A stretch of 17,500 nt of DNA from Thioclava sp. ES.031 (GTDB lineage: Bacteria; Pseudomonadota; Alphaproteobacteria; Rhodobacterales; Rhodobacteraceae). The notes under the pieces were generated by a model. That model searched no databases. It was not told the origin of the DNA and worked only from the letters and a program-made list of their open reading frames with translations. Location: the NCBI RefSeq assembly GCF_002563775.1, contig NZ_PDJO01000001.1, forward strand, positions 297,501 to 315,000, read 5' to 3'. Made by a program: the position numbers and the translations under genes. Positions 1-6,664 of this stretch are shown piece by piece. The first letter of the stretch is position 1; each line of letters starts with the position of its first letter.

Positions 1-923
1 ACTACTTCGGTAGCTAACAGCGTTCCAAAACAGGTACTTTTAACCTGAATACATAGGGTTATAAGAGCGAACCCGGGGAACTGAAACATCTAAGTACCCG
101 GAGGAAAGGAAATCAACAGATACTCCGCTAGTAGTGGCGAGCGAACGCGGACCAGCCGAGCCATAAAGATGACCAGAATGATCTGGAAAGATCAGCCAGA
201 GCGGGTGACAGCCCCGTATGGGAAGTCTGATTGGACGTATTAAGTAGGGCGGGACACGTGAAATCCTGTCTGAAGATCGGGGGACCACCCTCGAAGGCTA
301 AGTACTCCTTACTGACCGATAGCGAACCAGTACCGTGAGGGAAAGGTGAAAAGCACCCCGACGAGGGGAGTGAAACAGTTTCTGAAACCGGACGCCTACA
401 AGCAGTCGGAGGAGCCTCGAGCTCTGACGGCGTACCTTTTGTATAATGGGTCAACGACTTGGTCTATCGAGCAAGCTTAAGCCGTTAGGTGTAGGCGTAG
501 CGAAAGCGAGTCTTAACAGGGCGAATAAGTTCGATGGATCAGACCCGAAACCAGATGATCTAGCCATGTGCAGGCTGAAGGTGAGGTAACACTCACTGGA
601 GGGCCGAACCGACACCCGTTGAAAAGGGTCCGGATGACGTGTGGCTAGGGGTGAAAGGCCAATCAAATCTGGAGATAGCTGGTTCTCCGCGAAAGCTATT
701 TAGGTAGCGCGTCGATTGTATTCTCCCGGGGGTAGAGCACTGCATGGATGATGGGGGCCCACAGCCTTACTGAGTCTAAGCAAACTCCGAATACCGGGAA
801 GAACTGATCGGCAGACACACGGCGGGTGCTAACGTCCGTCGTGGAGAGGGAAACAACCCTGACCAACAGCTAAGGCCCCCAATTCATGGCTAAGTGGGAA
901 AGCATGTGAGACTTCCAAAACAA

Positions 924-954
<31 letters not shown>

Positions 955-1068
955 TAAAGATAGCGTAACAGCTCACTGGTCTAGTCAAGAGGTCTTGCGG
1001 CGAAGATGTAACGGGGCTCAAGCCATGAGCCGAAGCTTTGGATGCACAGTGATGTGCGTGGTAGCGGA

Positions 1069-1130
1069 GCGTTCTGTGATATAGAACGCTGCCTCCTTAT
1101 CTCCTTCGGGAGTATTGGAGGCAATGTTCT
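1069..1130 (+). other. Intervening-sequence-like hairpin inside 23S (helix 45/46 area)
   Basis: Between the conserved GGAGCGTTCTGT and the following GAAGCC stretch there is roughly 55 nt more than in the E. coli arrangement. The insert folds on itself: AGAAC (1083-1087) with GTTCT (1126-1130), GCCTCC (1091-1096) with GGAGGC (1117-1122), and CTCC (1101-1104) with GGAG (1109-1112), closed by a TTCG tetraloop. A competing stem is GCGTTCT (1069-1075) with AGAACGC (1083-1089). Intervening sequences excised by RNase III, which leave fragmented 23S rRNA, are known at this general location in Rhodobacter and some enterobacteria. That this one is excised is inference. It could also simply be an elongated helix. 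Confidence 0.55.
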
Positions 1131-1683
1131 GACTGTGAAGCCGGGCTGTAAGGCATCCGGTGGAGTGATCAGAAGTGAGAATGTTGACATGAGTAGCGAC
1201 AAACAGGGTGAGAGACCCTGTCGCCGAAAGTCCAAGGGTTCCTGCTTAAAGCTAATCTGAGCAGGGTAAGCCGGCCCCTAAGGCGAGGCCGAAAGGCGTA
1301 GTCGATGGGAACCAGGTTAATATTCCTGGGCCATGTGGTGGTGACGGATTGCGAGGGTTGTTCACACTTATCGGATTGTGTGGGCCGCTTAGCAGTTCCT
1401 GGAAATAGCCCCACTATCGGACCGTACCCGAAACCGACACAGGTGGACTGGTAGAGAATACCAAGGCGCTTGAGAGAACCACGTTTAAGGAACTCGGCAA
1501 AATGCCTCCGTAAGTTCGCGAGAAGGAGGCCCCATTCTCACGCAAGTGAGGGTGGGGGCACAAACTAGGGGGTGGCGACTGTTTACTTAAAACACAGGGC
1601 TGTGCGAAGCCGTAAGGCGACGTATACAGTCTGACGCCTGCCCGGTGCCGGAAGGTTAAAAGGAGGAGTGCAAGCTCCGAATT

Positions 1684-1774
<91 letters not shown>

Positions 1775-2202
1775 CGATCTCCCCGCTGTCTCAAACGTGG
1801 ACTCAGCGAAATTGAACTGTGTGTCAAGATGCACACTACCCGCGGTTAGACGGAAAGACCCCATGAACCTTTACTATAGCTTCGCACTGGCATCAGGCAT
1901 GTGATGTGCAGGATAGGTGGTAGGCTTTGAAACGGGGACGCCAGTCTTCGTGGAGCCATCCTTGAGATACCACCCTTCGCCTGCTTGATGTCTAACCGCG
2001 GTCCCTTATCGGGATCCGGGACCCTGCGTGGTGGGTAGTTTGACTGGGGCGGTCGCCTCCCAAAGTGTAACGGAGGCGCGCGAAGGTTGGCTCAGACCGG
2101 TCGGAAATCGGTCGTTGAGTGCAATGGCAGAAGCCAGCCTGACTGCAAGACTGACAAGTCGAGCAGAGACGAAAGTCGGCCATAGTGATCCGGTGGTCCC
2201 GA

Positions 2203-2256
<54 letters not shown>

Positions 2257-2531
2257 GATGCCCAAGAGTCCATATCGACGGCATCGTTTGGCACCTCGAT
2301 GTCGGCTCATCTCATCCTGGGGCTGGAGCAGGTCCCAAGGGTACGGCTGTTCGCCGTTTAAAGAGGTACGTGAGCTGGGTTTAGAACGTCGTGAGACAGT
2401 TCGGTCCCTATCTGCCGTGGGTGTAGGATACTTGAGAAGAGTTGCCCCTAGTACGAGAGGACCGGGGTGAACGGACCACTGGTGGACCAGTTATCGTGCC
2501 AACGGTAGTGCTGGGTAGCTATGTCCGGACA

Positions 2532-2565
<34 letters not shown>

Positions 2566-2682
2566 CCTTCAAAACTAGGTATCCCTTGAGGGCCGTGGAA
2601 GACCACCACGTCGATAGGCTGGAGATGTAAGCGCGGCAACGCGTTCAGTTGACCAGTACTAATTGCCCGATTGGCTTGATTT

Positions 2683-2715
2683 GATCCGGTAGAAGCCAGA
2701 CCTCTGGCTCCGATC
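2683..2715 (+). other. 23S-5S spacer hairpin
   Basis: Directly after the presumed 23S 3' end, AGCCAGA (2694-2700) and TCTGGCT (2703-2709) form a short perfect hairpin. It is flanked by partly complementary GATCCGG (2683-2689) and CCGATC (2710-2715). It may be part of the rRNA processing signal or protect the 23S 3' end. The rest of the spacer up to the 5S stem shows nothing else. Confidence 0.4.
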
Positions 2716-2749
2716 ATAATCAAAAGCTGCATAGCAACTTGACTTGAAA

Positions 2750-2899
2750 TCATCGCTTCTTCCTCGGTTTGGTGGTCATAGCACGAGCAAAACACCCGGC
2801 TCCATTCCGAACCCGGCCGTTAAGTGCCGTCGCGCCAATGGTACTGCGTCTTAAGACGTGGGAGAGTAGGTCACCGCCAAACCTAGAAAGAAGCGATGA
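2750..2899 (+). other. Inverted repeat bracketing 5S rRNA (processing stem)
   Basis: CATCGCTTCTT at 2751-2761 and AAGAAGCGATG at 2888-2898 are perfect reverse complements, and the outer T2750/A2899 pair extends the stem to 12 bp. They enclose the whole 5S gene, so in the precursor transcript 5S sits at the tip of a long duplex. Such stems are typical RNase III/RNase E processing substrates in rRNA operons. The function is inferred; the repeat itself is visible. Confidence 0.7.
2767..2882 (+). rRNA. rrf: 5S ribosomal RNA
   Basis: About 116 nt. It begins GTTTGGTGGTCATAGC and ends ACCGCCAAAC, and these ends pair as helix I. The internal CCGAACCCGG and the TGGTACTGCGTCTTAAGACG / GGGAGAGTAGG stretches are characteristic of alphaproteobacterial 5S rRNA. 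It follows the 23S gene by about 80 nt and precedes tRNA-fMet by about 87 nt. The exact ends may differ by 1-2 nt. Confidence 0.95.
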
Positions 2900-2969
2900 A
2901 AAATCATCTCTCAAACAACGATGACAAACAAAATCCCGATCGCAAACACAAAAAGCCCTCGGGAACGGA

Positions 2970-3046
<77 letters not shown>

Positions 3047-3072
3047 AATCTTCTAAAGCATATCAAACGCCT

Positions 3073-3093
3073 AGCCTCGCTCCCCGCGAGGCT
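3073..3093 (+). terminator. Hairpin terminator of the rRNA operon
   Basis: AGCCTCGC (3073-3080) and GCGAGGCT (3086-3093) form a perfect 8-bp stem with a TCCCC loop, 26 nt after the tRNA-fMet CCA end. It is followed by TCTTGCGTT, a poor but pyrimidine-rich tail. Its position after the last stable RNA suits intrinsic termination of the rrn transcript. The remaining sequence to 3222 (about 130 nt) shows no gene or clear signal. Confidence 0.7.
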
Positions 3094-3222
3094 TCTTGCG
3101 TTGCGAAAAACACAGTGAAAGCAACAGAGAACGGTACGCGTCGGGGCCCTCAGAGATCCGGGTTACAGGCTGGGCTGCAGGACGCAGTATGTAATCACCA
3201 ATCCGGACGGGGTGGGAATTCG

Positions 3223-3795
3223 TCACGGTCGAGCGCGGATGTTTTCCTGCGTCCGGCGGAGGGCTTCTGGGGTGTCGATGTCACAGGCCTCCTGGGCGGT
3301 TAGGGGAACGAGCGACTGGTGTGGGAGGGCGCGTAGCAGCGCTCGGGCGCCCTGGTCGTTGTCCCGATCGGGCACGCGCCTCATATCCTCTGCGGTTAAG
3401 AGCGCTGGGGGAAGCGAGGTTCCGTTGAAGACGCAGGCGCGGGTCCCGTCGCTATTGATCAGGGTTCGGAGTGTTTCGGCGGATACGGAGGGCATGTCGC
3501 CCAATACGAACAACGCGCGCTCTGCATGGAGCTCGATCGCGCAATCGCGGGCCATCTGCCACGTCCGAGAGAGCGGCAGGCCCCGCGGAAGCTGACGCAA
3601 GTCGAACGACGCGGGGAGCGCCGCGCCCACGCGTTCGTCTGAGACGATCGCGAGGAGCGCGTCGCATCCCGACGCCTCGAGCGCGTGGGCAGCCGCCAGC
3701 ACCAAGGGGGCACCATGCCAATCGGCAAGCAGCTTGTCCTGAGCGCCGAACCTGCGCGAGGCGCCGGCGGCGAGAAGGATGCCAAGCGTGCGCAT
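3223..3795 (-). CDS. MobA/MocA-like nucleotidyltransferase (probable molybdenum cofactor cytidylyltransferase)
   Basis: 190 aa. This is an NTP_transf_3 fold protein expected to transfer a nucleotide from CTP or GTP to molybdopterin. Members that serve xanthine-oxidase-family enzymes use CTP to make the cytosine dinucleotide form. The N-terminal signature LAAGASRRFG (residues 8-17) with K21 is the nucleotide-binding loop. LGDMP (98-102) carries the metal-binding Asp100, NDQGAR is at 146-151, and the C-terminal DIDTPE is at 172-177. The start is set at the ATG just before RTLGILLAAG; upstream in-frame codons do not resemble the family and would overlap the preceding gene. It lies 17 nt after the NIPSNAP gene and is probably cotranscribed with it. 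A dedicated cofactor enzyme opposite a Mo-hydroxylase operon supports the MocA role, but a MobA-type GTP enzyme cannot be excluded. Confidence 0.85.
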   Translation of the reverse strand: MRTLGILLAAGASRRFGAQDKLLADWHGAPLVLAAAHALEASGCDALLAIVSDERVGAALPASFDLRQLPRGLPLSRTWQMARDCAIELHAERALFVLGDMPSVSAETLRTLINSDGTRACVFNGTSLPPALLTAEDMRRVPDRDNDQGARALLRALPHQSLVPLTAQEACDIDTPEALRRTQENIRARP

Positions 3796-3812
3796 GGTGG
3801 CCTGCGCTTGGC

Positions 3813-4124
3813 TCAGTCGAGCGGCGAGAACGCCGCGGGCTGCAGGAAGATGCTTTCCTGATGCACGAGATAGGGCAGGATCTTGGGAACGAAAGCCTGC
3901 CATTCCGGGTCTGCGCCCAGCTTGGCGCGTTGCGCGCTGCGGTGGCCGTAATCCTCATAGGCCCAGAGGAAGGTGACCGCGTTGAGCACGCCGCTGTCGC
4001 TGATCCAGCATCCGGCGAGCTTTGCGTATTGGGTGATGATGTGCAGGCCCTCGGCTTCATAGAGCTTGAGGAACTCGGGCGCCTTCCCGGGGGTGATGCG
4101 GTAGGTTCTTTGTTCGTAGATCAT
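3813..4124 (-). CDS. NIPSNAP family protein
   Basis: 103 aa, the usual size of a single-domain bacterial NIPSNAP (ferredoxin-like alpha/beta barrel) protein. Recognised by the opening MIYEQRTYRITPGK, which resembles the family's typical start (roughly I-x-E-x-R-x-Y-x-x-x-P-G), and by the later hydrophobic/aromatic pattern ending in LPYLVHQESIFLQP. The biochemical role of these small proteins is poorly defined. They occur often in catabolic operons and may act as accessory or enzyme-like proteins for small molecules. It is the first gene of a leftward unit with the MocA-like gene, reads away from the TetR gene, and has the palindromic operator at 4221-4234 about 97 nt upstream of its start. 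No signal peptide or membrane segment is visible. Confidence 0.8.
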   Translation of the reverse strand: MIYEQRTYRITPGKAPEFLKLYEAEGLHIITQYAKLAGCWISDSGVLNAVTFLWAYEDYGHRSAQRAKLGADPEWQAFVPKILPYLVHQESIFLQPAAFSPLD

Positions 4125-4162
4125 GTTGGACTCCGGCGTGAATGGCAGAAAATCGCGGGCAC

Positions 4163-4175
4163 TGACGTCCCGTCA
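4163..4175. repeat. Inverted repeat TGACG-TCC-CGTCA
   Basis: A short perfect inverted repeat in the NIPSNAP/tetR intergenic region. Its arms are the same words as the operator half-sites (CGTCA and TGACG) but in the opposite, everted order. It lies 46 bp from the main operator at 4221-4234 and about 40 nt upstream of the NIPSNAP start, where a bound protein could block that gene. It could be a secondary regulator site or chance. Confidence 0.3.
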
Positions 4176-4220
4176 CGCGCCGAAGCTACGACCAAACTTC
4201 GGGTTTTCGCAACACATAAG

Positions 4221-4234
4221 TCGTCAAGTGACGA
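4221..4234. promoter_or_regulatory. Palindromic operator copy 1 (TCGTCA-AG-TGACGA)
   Basis: Perfect 6-bp arms around a 2-bp centre, in the intergenic region between the divergent NIPSNAP and tetR genes. The identical arms recur at 5138-5151 upstream of the transporter operon, and both copies share a flanking G before and A after. This is the size and symmetry expected for a TetR-family dimer. On the minus strand the site contains TTGACG, which could serve as a -35 for the leftward unit, although no good -10 follows at 17 bp. Binding by the adjacent TetR protein is inferred from position and repetition. Confidence 0.65.
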
Positions 4235-4243
4235 AAAGATACT

Positions 4244-4270
4244 TTGCCTTCGCGCGGAATGGGCTAATGT
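4244..4270 (+). promoter_or_regulatory. Possible tetR promoter
   Basis: TTGCCT (4244-4249) and TAATGT (4265-4270) resemble sigma-70 -35 and -10 boxes but are only 15 bp apart. They lie just downstream of operator copy 1 and about 33 nt before the first possible tetR start. The elements are weak, and the call rests mainly on location. Confidence 0.3.
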
Positions 4271-4302
4271 AGGGAGCTGAAGTCGTTGCGTCCGGCGTCA
4301 GA

Positions 4303-5028
4303 ATGAACAACAAGGGATGCCAAGAGGAAAGCGTGCAGACCAAGCCCAAAATGACTGAAGGTTCGTCCAAAACGAACGGCGCCGGAAACAAGCCCGGCTC
4401 GCCGCAAGGTGCTGTGCGGATGCCTTTCAATGAGCGTCGTGCCCAGATCCTGGACGTCGCCACCGAGTTCTTCGCGGAGAACGGGCTTGCGGGGCAGACG
4501 CGTCAGTTGGCGAAGAAATGCGGCATCTCCCAGCGTCTTCTCTATCGCTTCTTTCCGACCAAGGAAGACCTGCTCAAAGAGGTCTATAACCGAGAGATTC
4601 TTGGTGCTTTCAAGGCTGTCTGGTTCGTTGAGCTTCAGGATCGTTCGCAGCCCATGGCCGTGCGCCTCGACGCATTCTATCGCGACTATCTTCAGTCTAC
4701 CTTGACCCGGAAGTGGTTGCGATTGTTCCTTTATGCCTCGCTGGCCGAGGCGAATATGGCGCCTGACTACATCGCGGCGATCGTCATGCAGCTGCTGGAG
4801 ACCGTGATGCGTGAAGTGGCGCATGAGCGGGGCGTGGAGCTGCCGGAAGATCCCGCATTGCTCCGCGAAATGGCGTGGACGCTGCACGGTGCGATCTCTC
4901 ACTACGCGATTCGACGCCATATCTATCAAAGCAGCCTGTCGCTCTCCGAAGACCAGGTGGTAACGATGCATGTCCGCGTGTTCCTCGCGGGATTCGAGGA
5001 TATGGTCGAGGTGTGCAGCGGCCGCTGA
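4303..5028 (+). CDS. TetR/AcrR family transcriptional regulator
   Basis: 241 aa from the first ATG. The TetR_N helix-turn-helix domain spans about residues 44-92: ERRAQILDVATEFFAENG, then the HTH with the recognition segment ISQRLLYRFFPTKEDLL at 75-91. The all-helical C-terminal half would bind ligand and dimerise; its sequence gives no clue to the ligand. The first about 40 residues are a polar, low-complexity tail. A GTG at 4333 has AGAGGA just upstream (4323-4328, spacing 4 nt), whereas the ATG at 4303 has no clear site, so the real protein may begin at 4333. The gene lies between two copies of one palindrome and probably controls the leftward NIPSNAP-mocA unit, itself, and the rightward transporter/hydroxylase operon, most likely as a repressor released by a pathway compound. 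Confidence 0.92.
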   Translation: MNNKGCQEESVQTKPKMTEGSSKTNGAGNKPGSPQGAVRMPFNERRAQILDVATEFFAENGLAGQTRQLAKKCGISQRLLYRFFPTKEDLLKEVYNREILGAFKAVWFVELQDRSQPMAVRLDAFYRDYLQSTLTRKWLRLFLYASLAEANMAPDYIAAIVMQLLETVMREVAHERGVELPEDPALLREMAWTLHGAISHYAIRRHIYQSSLSLSEDQVVTMHVRVFLAGFEDMVEVCSGR

Positions 5029-5054
5029 GCGCTGCAATCCACTACATTTTCCCT

Positions 5055-5093
5055 AATTTCGCCTGCGGAGGCTTCCGCAGGCGCTGAAATTTT
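5055..5093 (+). terminator. Intrinsic terminator after tetR
   Basis: GCCTGCGGA (5061-5069) and TCCGCAGGC (5074-5082) form a perfect 9-bp GC-rich stem with a GGCT loop. The flanking AATTTC (5055-5060) and GAAATT (5086-5091) can extend it after a short bulge, and it ends in a TTTT run. It sits 32 nt after the tetR stop and should insulate the downstream operon from tetR transcription. Confidence 0.8.
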
Positions 5094-5097
5094 GTGC

Positions 5098-5121
5098 GAT
5101 TTCCGTTGCGGAAGGGAAATC
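5098..5121. repeat. Inverted repeat GATTTCC-N10-GGAAATC
   Basis: Perfect 7-bp arms at 5098-5104 and 5115-5121. A smaller CCG-TTG-CGG repeat (5103-5111) overlaps the left arm. It lies between the tetR terminator and operator copy 2, just upstream of the likely promoter of the transporter operon. It could be a binding site for a second regulator or a weak hairpin; nothing here decides between them. Confidence 0.35.
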
Positions 5122-5137
5122 CTCACTTTTTCGTTTG

Positions 5138-5151
5138 TCGTCAGTTGACGA
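5138..5151. promoter_or_regulatory. Palindromic operator copy 2 (TCGTCA-GT-TGACGA)
   Basis: Same perfect 6-bp arms as copy 1, differing only in the 2-bp centre, 114 nt before the start of the solute-binding protein gene. Its right arm contains TTGACG, a near-consensus -35 on the + strand, so a bound dimer would cover the promoter. This suits repression by the upstream TetR-family regulator. A further half-site-like CGTCAGTT occurs at 5171-5178, 32 bp downstream. Confidence 0.7.
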
Positions 5152-5173
5152 ATAAATAAATCGCCAATAGCGT
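5145..5173 (+). promoter_or_regulatory. Putative promoter of the transporter/hydroxylase operon
   Basis: TTGACG (5145-5150) with TAGCGT (5168-5173) at 17-bp spacing is the best sigma-70-like pair, though the -10 is weak. An alternative uses the AT-rich AATAAATAAAT stretch (5151-5161) as -10 with a poor -35 near 5130, which would place operator copy 2 between the boxes. Either geometry gives repression by a protein bound at 5138-5151. A leader of about 90 nt follows with no recognisable riboswitch. Confidence 0.4.
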
Positions 5174-5264
5174 CAGTTCCCATAAACAAGATCAACAGGG
5201 ACGGCTTGCTGCAGGTTGGGCTTTGAACGGGCTCGGGCTGAGGCGGCCATGCAAAAGGAATCGA

Positions 5265-6599
5265 ATGATGCTCAAGGATAAGACGCGCCGTCTCGGGCGC
5301 CGGGATTTCCTCCGCTACTCGGCGGCGGGCGCAGGGGCGCTGATGGCGCCGGGTCTGGTTCGTCCGGCCAAGGCCGAAACGGCCGCGCTGACGATGCACA
5401 CCTGGTCGGCCGCGGTCGACACCGTGCAGAGCCACCTCAGCGCCTTCACCAAGGAAACCGGGATCCCGGTCAATTACGGGAACTCGCCCTGGGCCCAGTA
5501 CCGCGAGGGTATGGTCGCGAAATTCGTGGGCGGTGCGCCGCTCGACGCGATGTGGGTGTCGGATTCCTGGCTGCCCGAATGGGCCGAAGCCGGCTGGATC
5601 GCCCCGGTCGACGAGTTCGACAGCCTGATGAAATACAACGCCGAGGCCGAGGATTTCTGCACCGACTCCATGACCTATGGCGGTCGTCAGTACGGCCTGA
5701 CCTATTACACCGACTACATGGCCTTCTTCTATGACGAGGCGAAGCTCAAGGAAGCCGGCTTCGACGCGCCGCCGGAAACCTGGGATGAGCTGGTCGAGCA
5801 GTCGCTCGTCATGAAAGAGAAGGGCATTGCCGACTATCCGATGATGCTCGCGATGGCGCAGGAAAGCTGGCTGATCGAGTTCATCTCGACGCTGGTCTAT
5901 TCGCATGGTGGCCGTCTGGTCGACGACAACGGCATGGCCGTGATGCAGGACCCGAAAGAGGGTGCTGTTGAGGCGCTGAGCTGGGTCGTCGATGCGGTCA
6001 ACAAGCACGAGATCGTATCCCCCGCCTGTGTCGAGACCGGCGAACTGGCAGGCCTGAAATCCTTCGCGGCGGGCAACCATGCCTTCGCGATGGTCGCGAA
6101 ATACCGTCTGCGGATGCTCAACGATCCCGAGCAGTCGCAGATCGCAGGCAATGTGAAGCAGGCGATGATGCCGAAAGGCGCCAACGGCTCTCACGCGACG
6201 GTCGGCTGGATGCGTTTCCACGGCATGTCGGCGCAAGCTGCACAAGACAAGGCGCGCGCCGAGAATGCCGCGAAGCTGATCGAATGGTTCGGCGGCAAGG
6301 CGGATGGCGCCTACACGTTCCAGAAGCTCCTGTTCCTCGATATCGGCGCCGGGTTCGGCGTGAAGCCGCTGTTCGAGGATCCCGAGATCCGCGCGGCCTA
6401 CGATTCCTATGGCGATGTCGACATGATCCAGGCTCAGCAGGCGCTCGCTCGCAAGAAGGACACGGTCACCCCGTGGTTCGGCGAGTGGAACGACACCAAC
6501 GGGTCGGCCTGGCAATCGGCGATCCTCGGCAATGTCGATCCGGCCGGAGCGGTCAAGAAATCTGCCGATCTGTGGAACGAGCTGAAGGACAGCTACTGA
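5265..6599 (+). CDS. ABC transporter solute-binding protein (family 1, CUT1-type), Tat-exported
   Basis: 444 aa periplasmic substrate-capturing component. The N-terminus has a twin-arginine signal: basic stretch, then GRRDFLRYS (R12-R13), hydrophobic AAGAGALMAPGLV, and a likely cut after A-K-A (residue 37). The mature part looks like SBP_bac_1/8 proteins: MHTWSAAVDTVQSHLSAFTKETG near the start, and the DAMWVSDSWLPEWAEAGWIAPVD segment typical of sugar-type binding proteins. The ATG pair at 5265/5268 follows AAGGA (5255-5259) by 5 or 8 nt. An upstream TTG at 5223 has no support and would place a long tail before the signal. It leads the operon with matching permeases and ATPase. CUT1 proteins usually bind oligosaccharides, polyols or glycerophosphate-like compounds, but the hydroxylase genes downstream suggest another ligand. 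The substrate cannot be read from the sequence. Confidence 0.9.
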   Translation: MMLKDKTRRLGRRDFLRYSAAGAGALMAPGLVRPAKAETAALTMHTWSAAVDTVQSHLSAFTKETGIPVNYGNSPWAQYREGMVAKFVGGAPLDAMWVSDSWLPEWAEAGWIAPVDEFDSLMKYNAEAEDFCTDSMTYGGRQYGLTYYTDYMAFFYDEAKLKEAGFDAPPETWDELVEQSLVMKEKGIADYPMMLAMAQESWLIEFISTLVYSHGGRLVDDNGMAVMQDPKEGAVEALSWVVDAVNKHEIVSPACVETGELAGLKSFAAGNHAFAMVAKYRLRMLNDPEQSQIAGNVKQAMMPKGANGSHATVGWMRFHGMSAQAAQDKARAENAAKLIEWFGGKADGAYTFQKLLFLDIGAGFGVKPLFEDPEIRAAYDSYGDVDMIQAQQALARKKDTVTPWFGEWNDTNGSAWQSAILGNVDPAGAVKKSADLWNELKDSY

Positions 6600-6606
6600 G
6601 CAGGTG

Positions 6607-6633
6607 CGGCGGGCCTTTCTAAAAGGCCCGCCG
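6607..6633 (+). terminator. Strong intercistronic hairpin after the binding-protein gene
   Basis: CGGCGGGCCTTT (6607-6618) and AAAGGCCCGCCG (6622-6633) form a perfect 12-bp stem with a 3-nt loop, 8 nt after the stop codon of the solute-binding protein. No T-run follows, so complete termination is unlikely. In many ABC operons such hairpins protect the upstream mRNA from 3' decay and raise binding-protein levels over permeases. That role is inferred by analogy with malE-malF-type regions. Confidence 0.65.
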
Positions 6634-6664
6634 ACTGTCGGGCAGGGCAACGGGAGAGCATGAC

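Noticed and set aside
3796..3903. Longer N-terminus (36 extra residues) for the MocA-like protein
   Set aside because: The extra residues do not look like the family and would overlap the end of the NIPSNAP gene by about 90 nt; the ATG before RTLGILLAAG gives the normal domain start.
5174..5264. A riboswitch in the leader of the transporter operon, for example a Mo-cofactor-sensing element
   Set aside because: The leader is only about 90 nt and shows no stable multi-helix fold or recognisable conserved core; the palindrome explains regulation better.
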